Source of the DNA: Phlebiopsis flavidoalba
Taxonomy: Eukaryota; Basidiomycota; Agaricomycetes; Polyporales; Phanerochaetaceae
Length of the DNA: 64,000 nt
NCBI GenBank assembly: GCA_035772785.1
Contig: JAOCPU010000030.1
Span: 62,001 to 126,000, forward strand
Direction: 5' to 3'
Shown piece by piece: positions 33,919 through 46,299 of this stretch (positions are counted from its first letter, which is position 1; each line of letters starts with the position of its first letter). The notes under the pieces were generated by a model that saw only the letters and a program-made list of their open reading frames with translations, was not told where the DNA came from and made no database searches. Position numbers and translations under genes: made by a program.

Positions 33919-36900
33919 TCACACCTTCATAGACTTCCACTTTTGTCGCGACGATCTCCAGGCCGTCATATCATCATCCAATTCTAAGGGGAAATTTCGT
34001 CTATTAATGATTTTTCGATCATGCAGTTAACTTAGATTTCTCACCTCCACTTCTCCGAGCATCAAAATTTTGAGTGACCGGAACAAGAGACCTAAAAGAC
34101 CTTAGTGTGAAATTTGAAAGAAGGTTGAACGATCGCACCAGTGATTGTTATCATCGAAGAACTGAACGATGTGAAGAACCACTGCTTTCGAGTTGTTTTC
34201 CGGTTTTTGCCCTCTTTGACCGAGCTCGGAAACGACCTCATCGTTGGGGTCGTAAACCACCCCTGGCCACCACGGGTAGCTAGCTACAAACACAAACATC
34301 AAGACCACGGGAAAGGCATAAATAAACATGGTGCTCACGAATCTTAGCCCAGACTAAATATGAAACACGCAAATCAGCGAACAACATCCGGTCTCAGAAA
34401 TGTCTGTAGAGTGGGGCTCCACCAAGTGTTGCCGGCTTCAAGCAGCGACTGCCCCCGTTTCAACTGTACCTTTCCAGCATCGGGATCGAACAATCTTCTT
34501 GGGCTTCGCCTTCTTCCTCCGGCCGCGGCCGCCTTTCCGTTTGGTTCCTTTGCCCTTGGAGGGCGACGGAGCCGGCACCTCTTCATGGGCGTCCTCGACC
34601 TCAGGAAGCTCGTCGTCCGCGGGAGTCTCGTTCACGGGTTGCCGGGGACAACTCCGTCAGCTCGCCCGACGGACAGCTCGTCCCCAGCCTCGGCCGTCTG
34701 CCGCGCGGGCGACTTGCCCAGATTCGGAGTCGCTGAGTGCAGTAAAGGTCGGACTGCTGGTCGACGTCGTCGCCGGCAGACCTCGACGGGGTGCGAAGCG
34801 GGTGGGGGGTGCAGCGGGCTCTGGCGTCGCGGGGCGTCTTGGCCTGGGTTCTCCTGTTTGAGACACGGCAGCAGGCTCGTCTGAGGACAGGCGGAGGTGG
34901 CTGATGGTCCTCTGACATGTAGACTTCGTCCCATCTACGACATGTCCAAGTGCCTCTTCGACCTGTGGATCTCGTCGGGCTCGCCCTCGGCGTCAGCATC
35001 GGCATCGGCATCAGCGTCGGCTCCGTCGGCTCGTCGACATCCACCATCTGCGACCATTGGAGCATGCTCGTCCGTTTTGGAACATCCACGTCCGCTGGAG
35101 CATCTCCTGTCATCTCTTGCTCAGGCTCGCCCTCAGCATCGACATCTTGATCGGGTTCAGGTTCCTCTTCTGTCGTGTCCCCTGTATGTTCGACCTCCGC
35201 AACGGTCGTCTGCCCTAAAAGTAGGCGTCTCCAAGAGCTGCTCCAATGTCGACCTCCATCGACTCATCTTCAACCCTGTGTGGGGAGAGAGCCCTTGGTT
35301 CGATGATAGGTGCGGCCGCTTGAATGTACTCCTGCGCATTGTCTTCGATGGTCGCTTGGACGAAGGAGGTGGCGAGGGCGCGCCACCCTCCGCATTCGAC
35401 GGACCAGCCTGAGGCTCCTTCACATCCACCTCAACCTCAAACCCTCGGGCAGCCTGAGGCTCAACCGCACCTACGCCATCTATCAACCGCAATCCTCCAA
35501 AGACGAACCAGCACAAAACTCACCACTCCTAACATCCTTCTTCCCCTCCTCCGTGCCGATCCTACTCTTATGCGGCCTCTTCGCGCCTTCAGGCAAGACT
35601 AATACCACCCCCATCAAACATCGAAAACGACGTATGACTGTCCACAGCCTGCACAACCGGCGGGGACGTCCGTCCGGCCGGGCAACACAATCGGCGCGCG
35701 CTTCCAGCTGCGGCCGCTGGCGCTTCGCCGGGGGCTCCCCTCCCTTCTCCGCCTTCCCCTTCTCCGCCTCCTCCATCTCCTCCCTCGGCCTCTGGCGGAG
35801 GAGCGGAAGCGGGAGGTGACAGAGCATCGTCAACAGGCATCCCCGCAGCAGCGCGCGCCCGACGCGTCCGCGGCTGCGTCCCCCCACCCGCGCCCGCACG
35901 TTTCTCCTTCGCGCGTTCACGTTCCGCACGACGGTCGCGCCTCGGCTTCTGCTGCACCGCCAACCCCGGCTTTCCCTCCGCAGACCCAGTTGCAATGGGC
36001 GGGGCGGGCGCAAGGGGTGCAGCGGGTGCGGCAGGAGCGGGAGTGGGCGGCGGCTTAGCCACCGCGAGCTCAAACGCAAAGAGCGCGTCGAGGGGCGGTT
36101 TGTCGAGGACGAGCTTCGAGTCGTTTTCGATGTGCTCCGCGTCGATGAGGAGGTCGAGCATGCGCAGCGAGGGTTCGAGGTTGCCGAGGGTGGCGGGGGA
36201 GGGGGCGTCCGTTGGCTCGGGTTGGAGGTGGTGCGTGACGAACTGGTCGAGGGTCGGGGAAGGCGCGTTCGGTGGCTTTTTTGATTGCGCTGGGCTGTGC
36301 GGTAGAAGGGTGTGTCTGGTTTGTTGTATGTCATGGCGTTGTGAGGACCAGGAGGATGTCGTCCTATGAAGCAGACTGAGCCGATCAATTACAAGCAAGG
36401 GTGCGTTTAACCTACCGTAAAGTCCTGTAGGTCCATATATGCGTGCTTGGTGAGCTTCTCGTCGATAACGCTCCACGACATCGGGTTTTCGTGATAACAT
36501 CATAGTAATCAGGCACCTCCGTCTTGGACACGGGGACCAAGAAGTAGTCCTGCTTGTCGCCGCTAACCCTAATTAAGCTTCACCGACAAACAACCAGACT
36601 CACGGCGCCACACAACACACCTCTTGATGCTCTCGAACACGGACCGCATCACGGCGTGAAACGGGTAGAGAACGCCGCTGGAGCACGCTCTGCAGCACAC
36701 TCTGCTGCCGGAGCTTCTGGATCTCCCGCCGGCGCACCGTATCCGACAGCGTCCGCAGGCGCTCCAGATCCTCTTTTCAAATCCTTCAAACAACTAGCCC
36801 TAATCAGCCCCCCTCACACACCACACACACACCAAAAAAACGCACCTTGAGCTTAACCGCCTTCGCCTCATCACTCTGCCGTCCGCCCGCGCTGGCAGTC

Positions 36901-38609
36901 CACGGCTCGAGGTGCAAGCGCTTCAACAACGGTGCGCCCCGCGGCGCGCCTCGCGCTTGAGGCTCCAGTACTTGCACACGAGCGAACTGACGAGCTCGCG
37001 TTTCTGACGGAGGGCGACCTTGGCGATGTACGCGAGCAGCAGCCGCTCGACGATGATGCGGGGCACGAGCGGCGGGCCGGGCTTGTACGTCTTGGCGTAC
37101 GCGCGCGCGGTCTTGGAGGTCGTTTGCGCGGCGCCGTCGGCGGGGGACTGTTCGGAGGCGAGGGCGGCGAGGCGCGCGTCGGCGTTGTTCGCGCTGCGGT
37201 GGGTCAGTGAGGGGGGGTGTGGGAGGGGGAGGGTACGCACGGGAAGGTGCTTTCGCAGTAGCAGGCGAGCGTGGGGGCTTCGGAGCCCTGCGAGGCTTTC
37301 ATGGGCATCAGGAACTTTTCTTTGCGCGCGCGCAGGTGGCGTGGAAGGCGGAGAAGCAGGAGGCTTTTTGATGCATTGGATGCATGCGCCCTCGCGGACG
37401 TCGCATATATCGAGCATTTCTACAGCGGTTTGGGAATAGGGGAACCGGGAGATAATGTGGGTGCTTACTAGCTTCCAGCGTTGCTTGGGAAATCCGGTCG
37501 ACTCCGGTGACGGGTTCCATGAAATACGTCGTTAGCTACGCGAGTCTCGGGCACCAGATTGCGCAGAGCAGGTGAACCCATTCTCCATGCACACTGTGAT
37601 ATGTTTGTTTGAAAGCGCCACCTTCGTTTGGGCATAGTATACACGACTATTAATGAAAGTTAGGAAACATGACCTCAGAATGTAGCTGAATGCGCACGCA
37701 CAAAACAGGGTTTTTTTCAGGGAACCACAGACACCGTGCATTTGCGGCAGAGCCATTGGCCTTCAGGGATATAAGAATGGACAACCATAGCAGTCTTCAA
37801 GAATTAACCAAGGTGAACATTCACGAGTAACCCGAGTAGGTACTCACCTTGATTGCACCGCAAGGTTACACCCATCACAAAACACAATCGCATTCGTGTC
37901 CCTCTCTCCCTCCGATCATCACATATTGCACACGTCGAGTCTTCCGAGGGCATCGCCAGATCCGGCTTCGGCAAATTCTTCGTCTACCATCCTTCTTCAG
38001 CCCATCTCTTTCACCTTACATGTCCTCGGCACTCACCAGGTCGAACCACTCCTTCTCCAGCCTGTCCATGATAACCTCAAACGTCTATACGGACACCTTG
38101 TCCAAATTCGCAGCACGCCGCTCGGCGTGACGCTGTCGAGCCATTCCTGGTCTTGGATTGGATGAGACGCGGTCGGAGGGTACACCGCGAGACCGCACCT
38201 TGTTCGTCCATATCGATACTCAACCTGCAACCGCAAGCTCGCTTCTCCAGCGGCTACTACACCACCATCCTCGTTAGCACATCTTTTCGGATTAATGCAC
38301 ATACACACGCACCTATGTACTCGAATGTAATGCTCCGGCAGTCCTTAAACACAAGCTCCCATCGTTGTCTTGCAGCCGACGCGCTCATTAGCAGGCGGAC
38401 ACGTCGCAGTTTGGGGGCAACGCACATCCGTACGAGCGACGCCTGGCCGTCGGGCACGCCGCGAGGCCCGAGAACGCGTCGTCCTCGACGCGCGTGACAC
38501 GAGACTTTGGGCAGTGCGGGCGTGGCTGCTGCTGCCGCGGCCGCTGCGGGCGGCGAGGCTCCGATGCGGACCCATGGCGGGTGTTTCTGCGGCGGGGGTA
38601 GCAGCTCAA
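33919..38609 (-). CDS. Nto1/BRPF-type chromatin reader: EPL1-like region, PHD, extended PHD, bromodomain, PWWP; frame-disrupted
   Basis: Scaffold/reader subunit of a NuA3/MOZ-type histone H3 acetyltransferase. From the start near 38609: VEDDAFSG (~38470), [15 protein letters not shown] (~38150), [15 protein letters not shown] (EPL1-like, ~38060). PHD1: [21 protein letters not shown] (~37950-37860), [11 protein letters not shown] (~37770). Extended [26 protein letters not shown] (~37640-37560), [12 protein letters not shown] (~37520), [22 protein letters not shown] (~37390-37330), LACYCEKHLP (~37260). Bromodomain: [19 protein letters not shown] (~36560-36505), [18 protein letters not shown] (~36470), [14 protein letters not shown] (~36325). 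Then Pro/Ala/Glu-rich disorder, and [21 protein letters not shown] (~34280) and HIVQFFDD (~34170), ending near KWKSMK with a stop at 33919. In the bromodomain one A is missing from an A run at ~36488, shifting DVITKNPMSW out of frame; other shifts occur. Confidence 0.88.
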
Positions 38610-40690
38610 CTCCTCCTTATCGCATATGACTCCAGGAATCTGTCTAAAAGCCCTTGTTTTCGTCGACTGGGTGTGTCGTGTGTGGAGATTACTTGGTGTG
38701 AAAAGGCCGAGAATGACAGACTCGTCGAGGGGGAGCGGGGAGGGCGTAGACGCCGAAAAAGTGCCCGAGTTGCCGAGATTGATTGATCAAAAGAAGATTG
38801 CCCCGGGTGAAGGTGCCAACGGTGCACGGTTGTCGGTCGGTCACTTTCTGACTGCTTTCTCTTGACTTCTAATGGCCCTCCAGTCTTTTGACTTCGCACG
38901 GGTATGCCATCATGTCCTTGTCTGAAGGGGTTCAATAGTACTATAACTTCATGGTCAAGTCCCCTATGCCCAGAAAATATGAAAACGACGTCATCCTTCA
39001 ATTAAATCTGAACTCAGAAGCTCTTGCAACGCCCTCGCGCAGCGGCCGAACTGCTCCTCTCAGCGAATCAATAGCGAAAGGTACCGAGGCAGTCCACAAA
39101 CAACAGCATCTAGGGAGAACAAGGTATTACTGAGCGGAGTACGCGACTGTGGACATCCAACTTCTCGCTAGTGCGCACTGCTGACTCCTTCACCCACAGA
39201 CCACGTTCGTACTCGCTAGCCAATGGGAATATTTCTCGACGACTAAACGCCATGTCAACGTCGTGGGCGTCGTGTCCCGTATATGTGGACAACGGCACCG
39301 GTGCGCTCCTGCCGACCCCCAGCCGACCCTGCCCACCATCTTCCACATAGCTCTTGGCTTGCCTGCGTTGCAAGCGGCCTTCTGCGCAGTACCGTGTGAC
39401 TCGAGCGGGGGACGCATTCTCAAGATCCTAAAGTCCAACGTTGCTGGTAAGGACACAAGCTTTTCTCCCAGTATACACAGGTTGTTGCTGGCACTGTTAC
39501 CCTCTACGCGACTACTCGAAGGCTCCATCGTCAACGCGAGCACGATCAACATGCTGGAGACCGCTTGTGCCGTTGTACACTCCGTCCTCTTAGGCTCGGT
39601 TGCATGACGGTTTGAGACCGCCCTATCGGTCGGCATTCTAGCCAGCATGGTTTTACTCGCCACCAGTGTTGGCATCTTGTTCGACATTGCGCAGCGTGCA
39701 AGATACGGCTGGTGCTCTAATGTCAACCCTCTGAGGGCCCTCTGTTCACGAGACACCGCCCAGATGTGACGATCCCGTACGGCGAGTTTTTCGGAAAGCA
39801 TAAGCCGAGGGGCGGTGTTGACCATGTCGACGGGCATGGTCACGACGTGGAGGCTCGCTTATGGGGAGCGCTACGGCGCAGTGGAGGACATCGCCTGCCG
39901 AAGCAGAGTGCTGTGCGCCCGTGTTCGATTTGAATCTCACTGATACATTCGATTTACTATTATAAGCTTTGATACCCCCCATCCGTCCCTTTACTTATAT
40001 GGCCCGCCGTGCTTCTTCCAAGTTCACCATTTCTCCCCACATCCTGTCGCCCACAGCCCGTCGCTTCTTCCAGCAGAGCAGGACACGCATCTGGACGATG
40101 TCTCTCGAAGCCCATCAGCAGACCACCCACTCTATCCAGCGTGACCGCATCGACGTCGACCCCCGAGGCGTTCCCCACCGCCCGCCGACGTGCCCCAGGA
40201 ACGGTAGAAAAGCGCCGCATCTACGGGCCCAAGCTCCGCGGCGCCCGGGGCCAACCCCGCACCTGCGCTCCCGACTCATAAGCAACGAGCTGCACGCCGA
40301 CGCCGTCTACCCTGCGCCGCAGCGCTTATCCACGCGGCCGTCCGCATCGACGTCCTCCCCGCTTCCGCCGCGTCGCGTCCCCCGGCTCGCCGCCGCCACG
40401 CCCGGGACTTACGGAGCGACACGTCGGCCGCCCTCGTCCTCGTCCTCGCACCACGCGCCGAGCTCGTACCACGGGCGCAACGCGCAGCGGGACGACGAGC
40501 TCCGAGTCGCCCCACGAGCTCGCGACGTCATACTGCCCGCTCGCGAAACACGCAGAGCGAACGCAGAGCTCGGGCGCGTCGCTTGCGCCACGCTCGACGC
40601 TGCACCGCGCGCTGCCGCTGAGCAAGGACACGTACACGCTCGCGCGGCGAGCAGCCGCGCGGGGCACATCCCCATACACGGTGGTGACGC
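38610..40690. other. Divergent intergenic region with uncertain ORFs, Nto1-like gene (-) and Pho84-like gene (+)
   Basis: Two open stretches overlap at 39190-39843 (-) and 39263-39607 (+). 39969-40690 (+) has a GC-rich, Arg/Pro/Ser-rich 241-codon frame starting MARRASSKFTISPHILSPTA, preceded by a TATA-like TTATAT at ~39995. None matches a family I know. They may be leader exons, a decayed gene, or nothing. Confidence 0.3.
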
Positions 40691-43098
40691 ATGAGCGGCA
40701 AAAACATGCTCGTCGACGCGTGCAGGCGGGCGCGGACGCGGCGTTCCATCTCTCGCGGGAGCCGCGTCGCGGCGTTGGAGGAGATCGACGCCGCCGCGCA
40801 GTGGTCGTGAGTCCTCTATGCGTTTTGTGTTGGGGGTGCTGATAGGGGTAGGTGGTTCCATCTCAAGGTGTGCATGATTGCGGGAGGGGGTCTCTTCACC
40901 GACGGTACTGTCGCGCTTTTCCTGAGACCAAAAACTCGCGGTCTCATCTGGTGCAGATACGACATTTTTGCGATCCAACATCCGCGGGCACGACGATGAT
41001 CACGCAGCGCCTGTAACAACAACGGAAACGGCCACGGTCACGCCCGCGTGTATGAGCGTTTTGCGGCTCACAGTGACGGCGCATGCATAAGAACCAACCC
41101 CCCCCGGCGTTCCAAGGGACGCGCTCCTCCAAGGCCTCCCCGCCACCGTTTCCGGCACGCTTCATCGGCCAGCTGCTCTTTGGCGGACTCGCGGGACGTC
41201 GCTTGGCCGAAAGCGTGATGTTGTAAGTACCCGCTGTACCGACTCGAAGGACGCAACACTGACAGGTACTACACCACACACGACGGCGTCGAATTCCTCA
41301 TAAATCATCATCATCGGCACCTTCGGACCAGGCCCTCTCCGCGGAGTGGCACAACCGGCACTCTTCAACATCTAACGCCCCGCGCTCAATCGTATGGCAG
41401 CTGTTTCTAATCGTCAAACGCCCTTCCCTCGCCCTCCCTTCACAATATACATTCACGAAAAGCGCAGTATGGGTGCGTGCACCGGCAGCACGCTGCGACT
41501 ACCCCCTCAGCGCGGTCCGATCTTCTATCTCTTGAATTCGCGCCCTAGCACATCCGCGGACGCATTATGACCGTTTTCACCAGGTATCTTCTCCAACAAA
41601 GCGGCTCGGCTCAACTCAGGACACACGCCCCCGCCCCTCCTCCCCTCAAGCACGTGATTGGGGCTGACATAATCAGCCGCAAAGCGCCCTCGGGTTGCGC
41701 GCTCATCCTCCTCGCGCTCCGCAACGCCGACGCGGGGACCGGCAGGTGTCGCTGCTCCGGCTGCAGCAGGACATCGAACCGCGCGTGGCGCGTGCATGCT
41801 GGGGCTCGGATGTGTGCCCGCGGCTTCGTCGCGCTGTATTCACCGCCTCACGATTCCGGAGACACCGCGCTTTACGATGGACATCGAGCGGAACGTCGAC
41901 CAGGTGCGTCTTTGCTCCTTTTTTGGGGGGGGAGGGGCTGAGGGGTGTTAAGGCGAAGAAGGATATCGAAAAGTTTCTGCAGACGGGCGGGTACGAGTGT
42001 GATCCGGACTCGGTGGTCATTCGTGTGATGCGCCGCGTGCGACGCTCCGCGATTCCTGCGCTACTGTTTGCGACAACTGGCGCAACGCGTCGGTGCTCTT
42101 CGGGTGCGCGTACTCGTGGTTCGCGATCGACGTACGTGATTTTCCCGTGTGTGTGGGGTGGGGAGCTGATGGTAAGCAGGTGGCGTTCTACGGCGTCTTG
42201 GGAACTGAACGACAGACAAGTTCTTCTGCGCCATCGGCTTCGCGCGCTAGGCTCGGTGTACTCCTGGGGGCGACATGTCCCCTCAAAAAACTCCACAACA
42301 CGTCCCCGACGAACCCAGCGCGATGTCATGTCGAATGGAACGTACAGAGACAGCACTGTCGACGACTTTCTCTACGCCTCTGCAATTCACGCGAACTGCT
42401 CTTCTCCGCCATGGGCCTCTCGTGCTCGGCTACATCGCCGCCTTCTTACCTCATCGACATAAACCTGGTGGGGCCGCAAGAAACTGCAACTCACCTAGGC
42501 TTCACCGTGCTCTCCGTCCTCTTCGCCTCACCGATCGGTACTTACACCCCTCGCGCAAAAAAAAAAAAAGAAAAATCGCTGCCCATCCTCTTCCCACTTA
42601 CTAACACCCCCACAGGCCTCGTCCTCCCGCACCTCCGCCCCCAAACCCACACCCCACACACCGAAAACTCTTCGGCGGCGCACCGGGCGGCTGGGCGCTC
42701 GTCCTGCTTGGCCTAGCTCTTCTGCCTCGCAGGCTTCTTCCTCAATGCTGCGGGCCGAACGTGACGACGTTCGTCGTGCGGCGAGACGTTTCCCGACGCG
42801 CTACCCGCGCGACGTGCCACGGGCTGGATGCGCTGGCCGCGGGCAAGCTCGGCGCGATTGTGAGTCAGTTTGCGGTGGTGCAAGGGGGCAAAGGTGCAGC
42901 CGTGTAGAGTACGTCTCATGCCGTGTTTCGTACTTCATTTTTTGTTTTTGGTGTCGGGGAGGCTGATAGGGGGGTAGGTCTGTTGGTGTTTGTGGGGTTT
43001 ACGCCTCAGCGGTGTTGGGCATCGCCGACGACGCTGATCTGATTGAGGAGGACGAATCAGAGACGTTGGAGTATAGATTGCGAATGAGCCGCAGGTAG
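40691..43098 (+). CDS. Pho84-type phosphate transporter (MFS), frame-disrupted
   Basis: Plasma-membrane H+/phosphate symporter of the major facilitator superfamily. Blocks in order: AALEEIDAAAQ (~40780), after an intron WFHLKVCMIAGGGLFTD (~40853), after an intron YDIFAI (~40960), FIGQLLFGGLA and LGRKR (~41165-41215; TM2-loop signature), GTFG..LSAE (~41320), GDYPLSAV (~41500), GLGCVPAAS and LTIPETPRFTMDIERNVDQ (~41800-41902, a strong Pho84 signature), KDIEKFLQTGGYECDPDSVV (~41960), NASVLFGCAYSWFAIDV (~42080), WGRKKLQL (~42465), TTFVVRRDV and ATCHGLDALAAGKLGAIVSQ (~42775-42870). About 12 TM helices are expected but several are lost or scrambled between the blocks. Frameshifts are frequent, and the end is a guess at an in-frame TAG (43096-43098) after an acidic stretch. 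Confidence 0.82.
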
Positions 43099-43982
43099 GC
43101 GTTGTCAAAGGTGGCGCTTTTCCCTTTCTTTTCCTCCTTATTTTGTTTGCTGATTGGTGGGGCGTAGGGCTTGGCCCCAAGCCTGGACGTGTGGCGTAAC
43201 CGAAGAGACGCGAGACTGAGATGCGGATTTTTATTGTTATTATCTTGGACGTTATACCCAGACATGTGTACTTCTATCTGTGCAAGTTTGTTGTGGCCGT
43301 TGGTCCAGAAGTGTATGTGTAACATTCTCACCCGCATGCATATTTTTAGTGTTTAGGGCTGGACCGAAATAAACTGATGCTACCATGGGATAGTGATGTC
43401 AGCCTCGTCGGATTGTCGAGCCAACTGTCGGCTGACTCGAGCGTGTTGACATCATTCGTTGCAGCATTGGATCCAACACTATTCACTTAAGGAATCGAAG
43501 TACGTCACATAACCTCATATGCATAGTAAACTTCGATAATGCCGTGAAGAACCGAAGATAAGAACAACTTAGACCCCCCTATCGAGACCCTAAGGACATC
43601 CCTACCTTCCTCTGCAGCCCGCCAGACTCGGAACATGTAGCTTTCGGCCCTTGACCGCTATTTATCTCAACTTTATACTAGACAAATGTGCTGATTTAGT
43701 GTGCAACAACGTAGTTTGGATAAGAGGGCCCGCGACGAGCGTACGTGCACTGTTACCATTCAAAACCATTTTCAGACCAGATACTCTGATGCTGCGGGTC
43801 AAGAGAAACGGTATTGCATTTGCTTTGCTGCTTTACTCATAGAACTCATTGCTCGAGGGAGCGAAAGATAGTTTTATAGACAAACCAATTCAAAGCTGTT
43901 TCTTAAATACATGCGCATCCCGGACGTCACCCTCCTCATAGCCCAACGCTTGCATCAGCATGCTAAGCCTTCGCCGTAGACG
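43099..43982. other. Intergenic, nothing recognised
   Basis: AT-richer stretch between the transporter and the next F-box-like gene. No gene seen. Confidence 0.45.
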
Positions 43983-45058
43983 TCATCCAACAATGGCCTG
44001 GAGGATAGGAAATTGTGTCCAGAGAGCATAACGTTCGAACCATGCGAGAGGACCCTCACGTCCGAGACGGCGCACGGCGGCCTGAGGGGGCATATTGGCA
44101 GCCGGAGTGAGGTCAAGACGCTGCATGAGACTCTTGCAGACGTATGCTCCTCGCAGGCCCAGAACCCGCACCCCCCCTTCAGTGGAAGGAGATCCAAGAC
44201 CTCGTTGAAGCCCCCCCAGAGACCACACGGCCCCCAGCACGGCGTTCTTGTGGTTGACGAAGGCGATGTCGAGGGACGCGAACATGCAGCCTTTGTTCAC
44301 AGCAGGAACGCACGCGCCGGCGTGGGCGCATCCAGTGAATTGTAGACCGAAAAGGTCATCCTTGATTTTCAGAGTGTGAATGGTGCGGTGGCCGGTGAGT
44401 GTGAGGTCGCCGATGGCACGTTTGTCGACGTCGAGTACCCGTTGAAGGGATGCCAATCTCGGGGCAAGACGCGTCAATGCGACCTTCGGCTGAAATTCAA
44501 GGTTGAGGGACACATTGTGCTCCGAGGCTTCCGAAGTGCTCGATGGATGCCGAGAATCGTATCACCTGTGATCTTTGAGTGTAAACGGCTTTCAGATTGG
44601 GGAGATCGGTTGCCGAGATACACTGTAGCTTTTCTGAGACACGGGGAAATTGAACAGCGTAGTTGAGATGAAGCTCTTCAAGAAGAGGCATCCCACGAAT
44701 GGTCCTTGAAGAGGTCTCCGGCGTGGTAGCCCCTGAGTCGCGAAAATCGCCTGCGGGCCGATGGACGTGGAGGACCCGGAGGTTTTTGGTGCGAGAAGGA
44801 AGGGAAGAGTGCGCGACGAAGGTGGCTGTGGACGCCAGCCACGGCCCGACAGTCTTGAAACCTTGAGCACGAGTCTAAGGCCCCCCGATATCGAAGGGTT
44901 TCGGTGAAGGGCGGCATCGACGAGGATTTCGGACAGCCTCGGGTCCGGAGGTAGGGCGCATCCGGCATGATGCAGCTCCAGTTGCCTTCAGTCTCGGAGC
45001 ACGCTCCATGTGCATGGCTCTTGGTCACGGCAGGAGGATATGAGTGCGCACTCTGCAT
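43983..45058 (-). CDS. F-box/LRR-like protein C-terminal part, GCAHxGxC subfamily member 1
   Basis: Only the LRR-like and C-terminal parts are clear: KNLRVLHVHRP (~44780), RTIRGMPLLEELHLNYAVQF (~44705-44645), TDLPNLKAVY, SIEHFGSL, then HRTIHTLKIKDDLFGLQF and GCAHAGACV (44333-44307), SLDIAFVNHKNAVLGAVWSL and a tail ending at 43983. The same order (MPLLEDLCL, TLKI, GCAHTGNC) occurs in the gene at 54202-55705, so they are paralogues. No F-box is readable upstream (45058-45300), so this copy may be truncated. Function is presumed to be an SCF adaptor by analogy; the GCAHxGxC motif is not one I can name. Confidence 0.6.
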
Positions 45059-45859
45059 TGTGAAAGAGGAAATGGTCAGGTGGTGCGGCGGGAGTAGTTA
45101 AGAGATGGTCGTAGGGCAGTGAGAAGTCGCAGGCGGCTTTTGGTGGGATGAAGGACTGAGGGGTGGGAGGATGTGCACCAGCAATTTATACGTCTGCATC
45201 TATCCCGCTGCAGTGAGCCACAGTAAGCGCTCAGGAGAATTCTTGTTGTGGGGTCAGTGTAAGGGCCTTTAACAAGGGAGTGCCACCCGGGATGCATGGA
45301 CAGAAATTATTTCCAGGTCGCCAGATGATGAACAAGACAAGTGCGTCTCAGGTCTGTCACTACAAGAACCAACAACGGCTGTGTCAATGTTCTTTATCTT
45401 GTGCACCCGATACGGGGGACTTGTTGCAGTACCCTGATCGCAGTGGGGAGTATGAATAGAATCAGGGATATGTCGGGGCTCAAGCATTCAACATTCACCA
45501 TCAGTTGCACCCCTACCGTCAACGGGGGGAAGAACTACACAGCCGCCTTTGCTTGCCTGGTGCCAATCCGTGCCAATGGTTCGGTCTCAAGCTGAAACAA
45601 AGACAAGAGTTAGACAACACACTTCTGATCGAAGCAACGTACAAAGGTCGAAGAGCTCAATTTCAACTCACAGTACCATGCCATCAACATCTGTGTTATC
45701 TTCTAGCGGGTGGAATGGCTGTGAATGGGCGGAACGATCGTGCTGAGGCAAGATCGGACCTGCTCATGCTTGATAAGCTCTAGAAGCGGGCGACTGCTTA
45801 TGAGATACAGCAAGAGCCAAGCTTCATCTACCGTCGCCAATTGTAACGCAACCTTACTG
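45059..45859. other. Intergenic, uncertain short ORFs
   Basis: A plus-strand frame at 45505-45783 (92 codons, GLKLKQRQELDNTLLIEATY) has ordinary composition but no known relative. Confidence 0.3.
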
Positions 45860-46299
45860 GCAGCCGGTACAGTCATAGGATTAGATCATGTATGCTCAAC
45901 GAGACCAAACGTCGATTTTCCAGAGGGAACCAGCGCAGACCTTGACAGACCCCGGATTGACATGCAGGACCCTGTGACAACCTTCCTCACGAAAAAGGAA
46001 CGTCACCGTCGGACTTATCTATTAAACTTCCATATAAAATTACTTTATGCTATAGTAACCGTTAATCAGATTTCACGTGCCCAAGGAAATTCATCTGTAC
46101 TCCTCACGATTAGAGTTAATCTGTCTCCTAGTGTTGATCTAAAAACTCTTCATCGTTCAGACATTGGGACCGTGGGAAAAACCGCGAGCGCTGGCCACCA
46201 GCGGCATCATTCCAACCTTCTCTCGGCCGCTGATATCGGAGTGCCGTCTTTTCAAGTTTGGCGGTAAGTCCCGCATTTAGTTTCTACTATTGTAACGCT

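Noticed and set aside
34360..35819. Plus-strand Ser/Arg/Pro-rich ORFs
   Set aside because: Antisense to the disordered linker of the Nto1-like gene.
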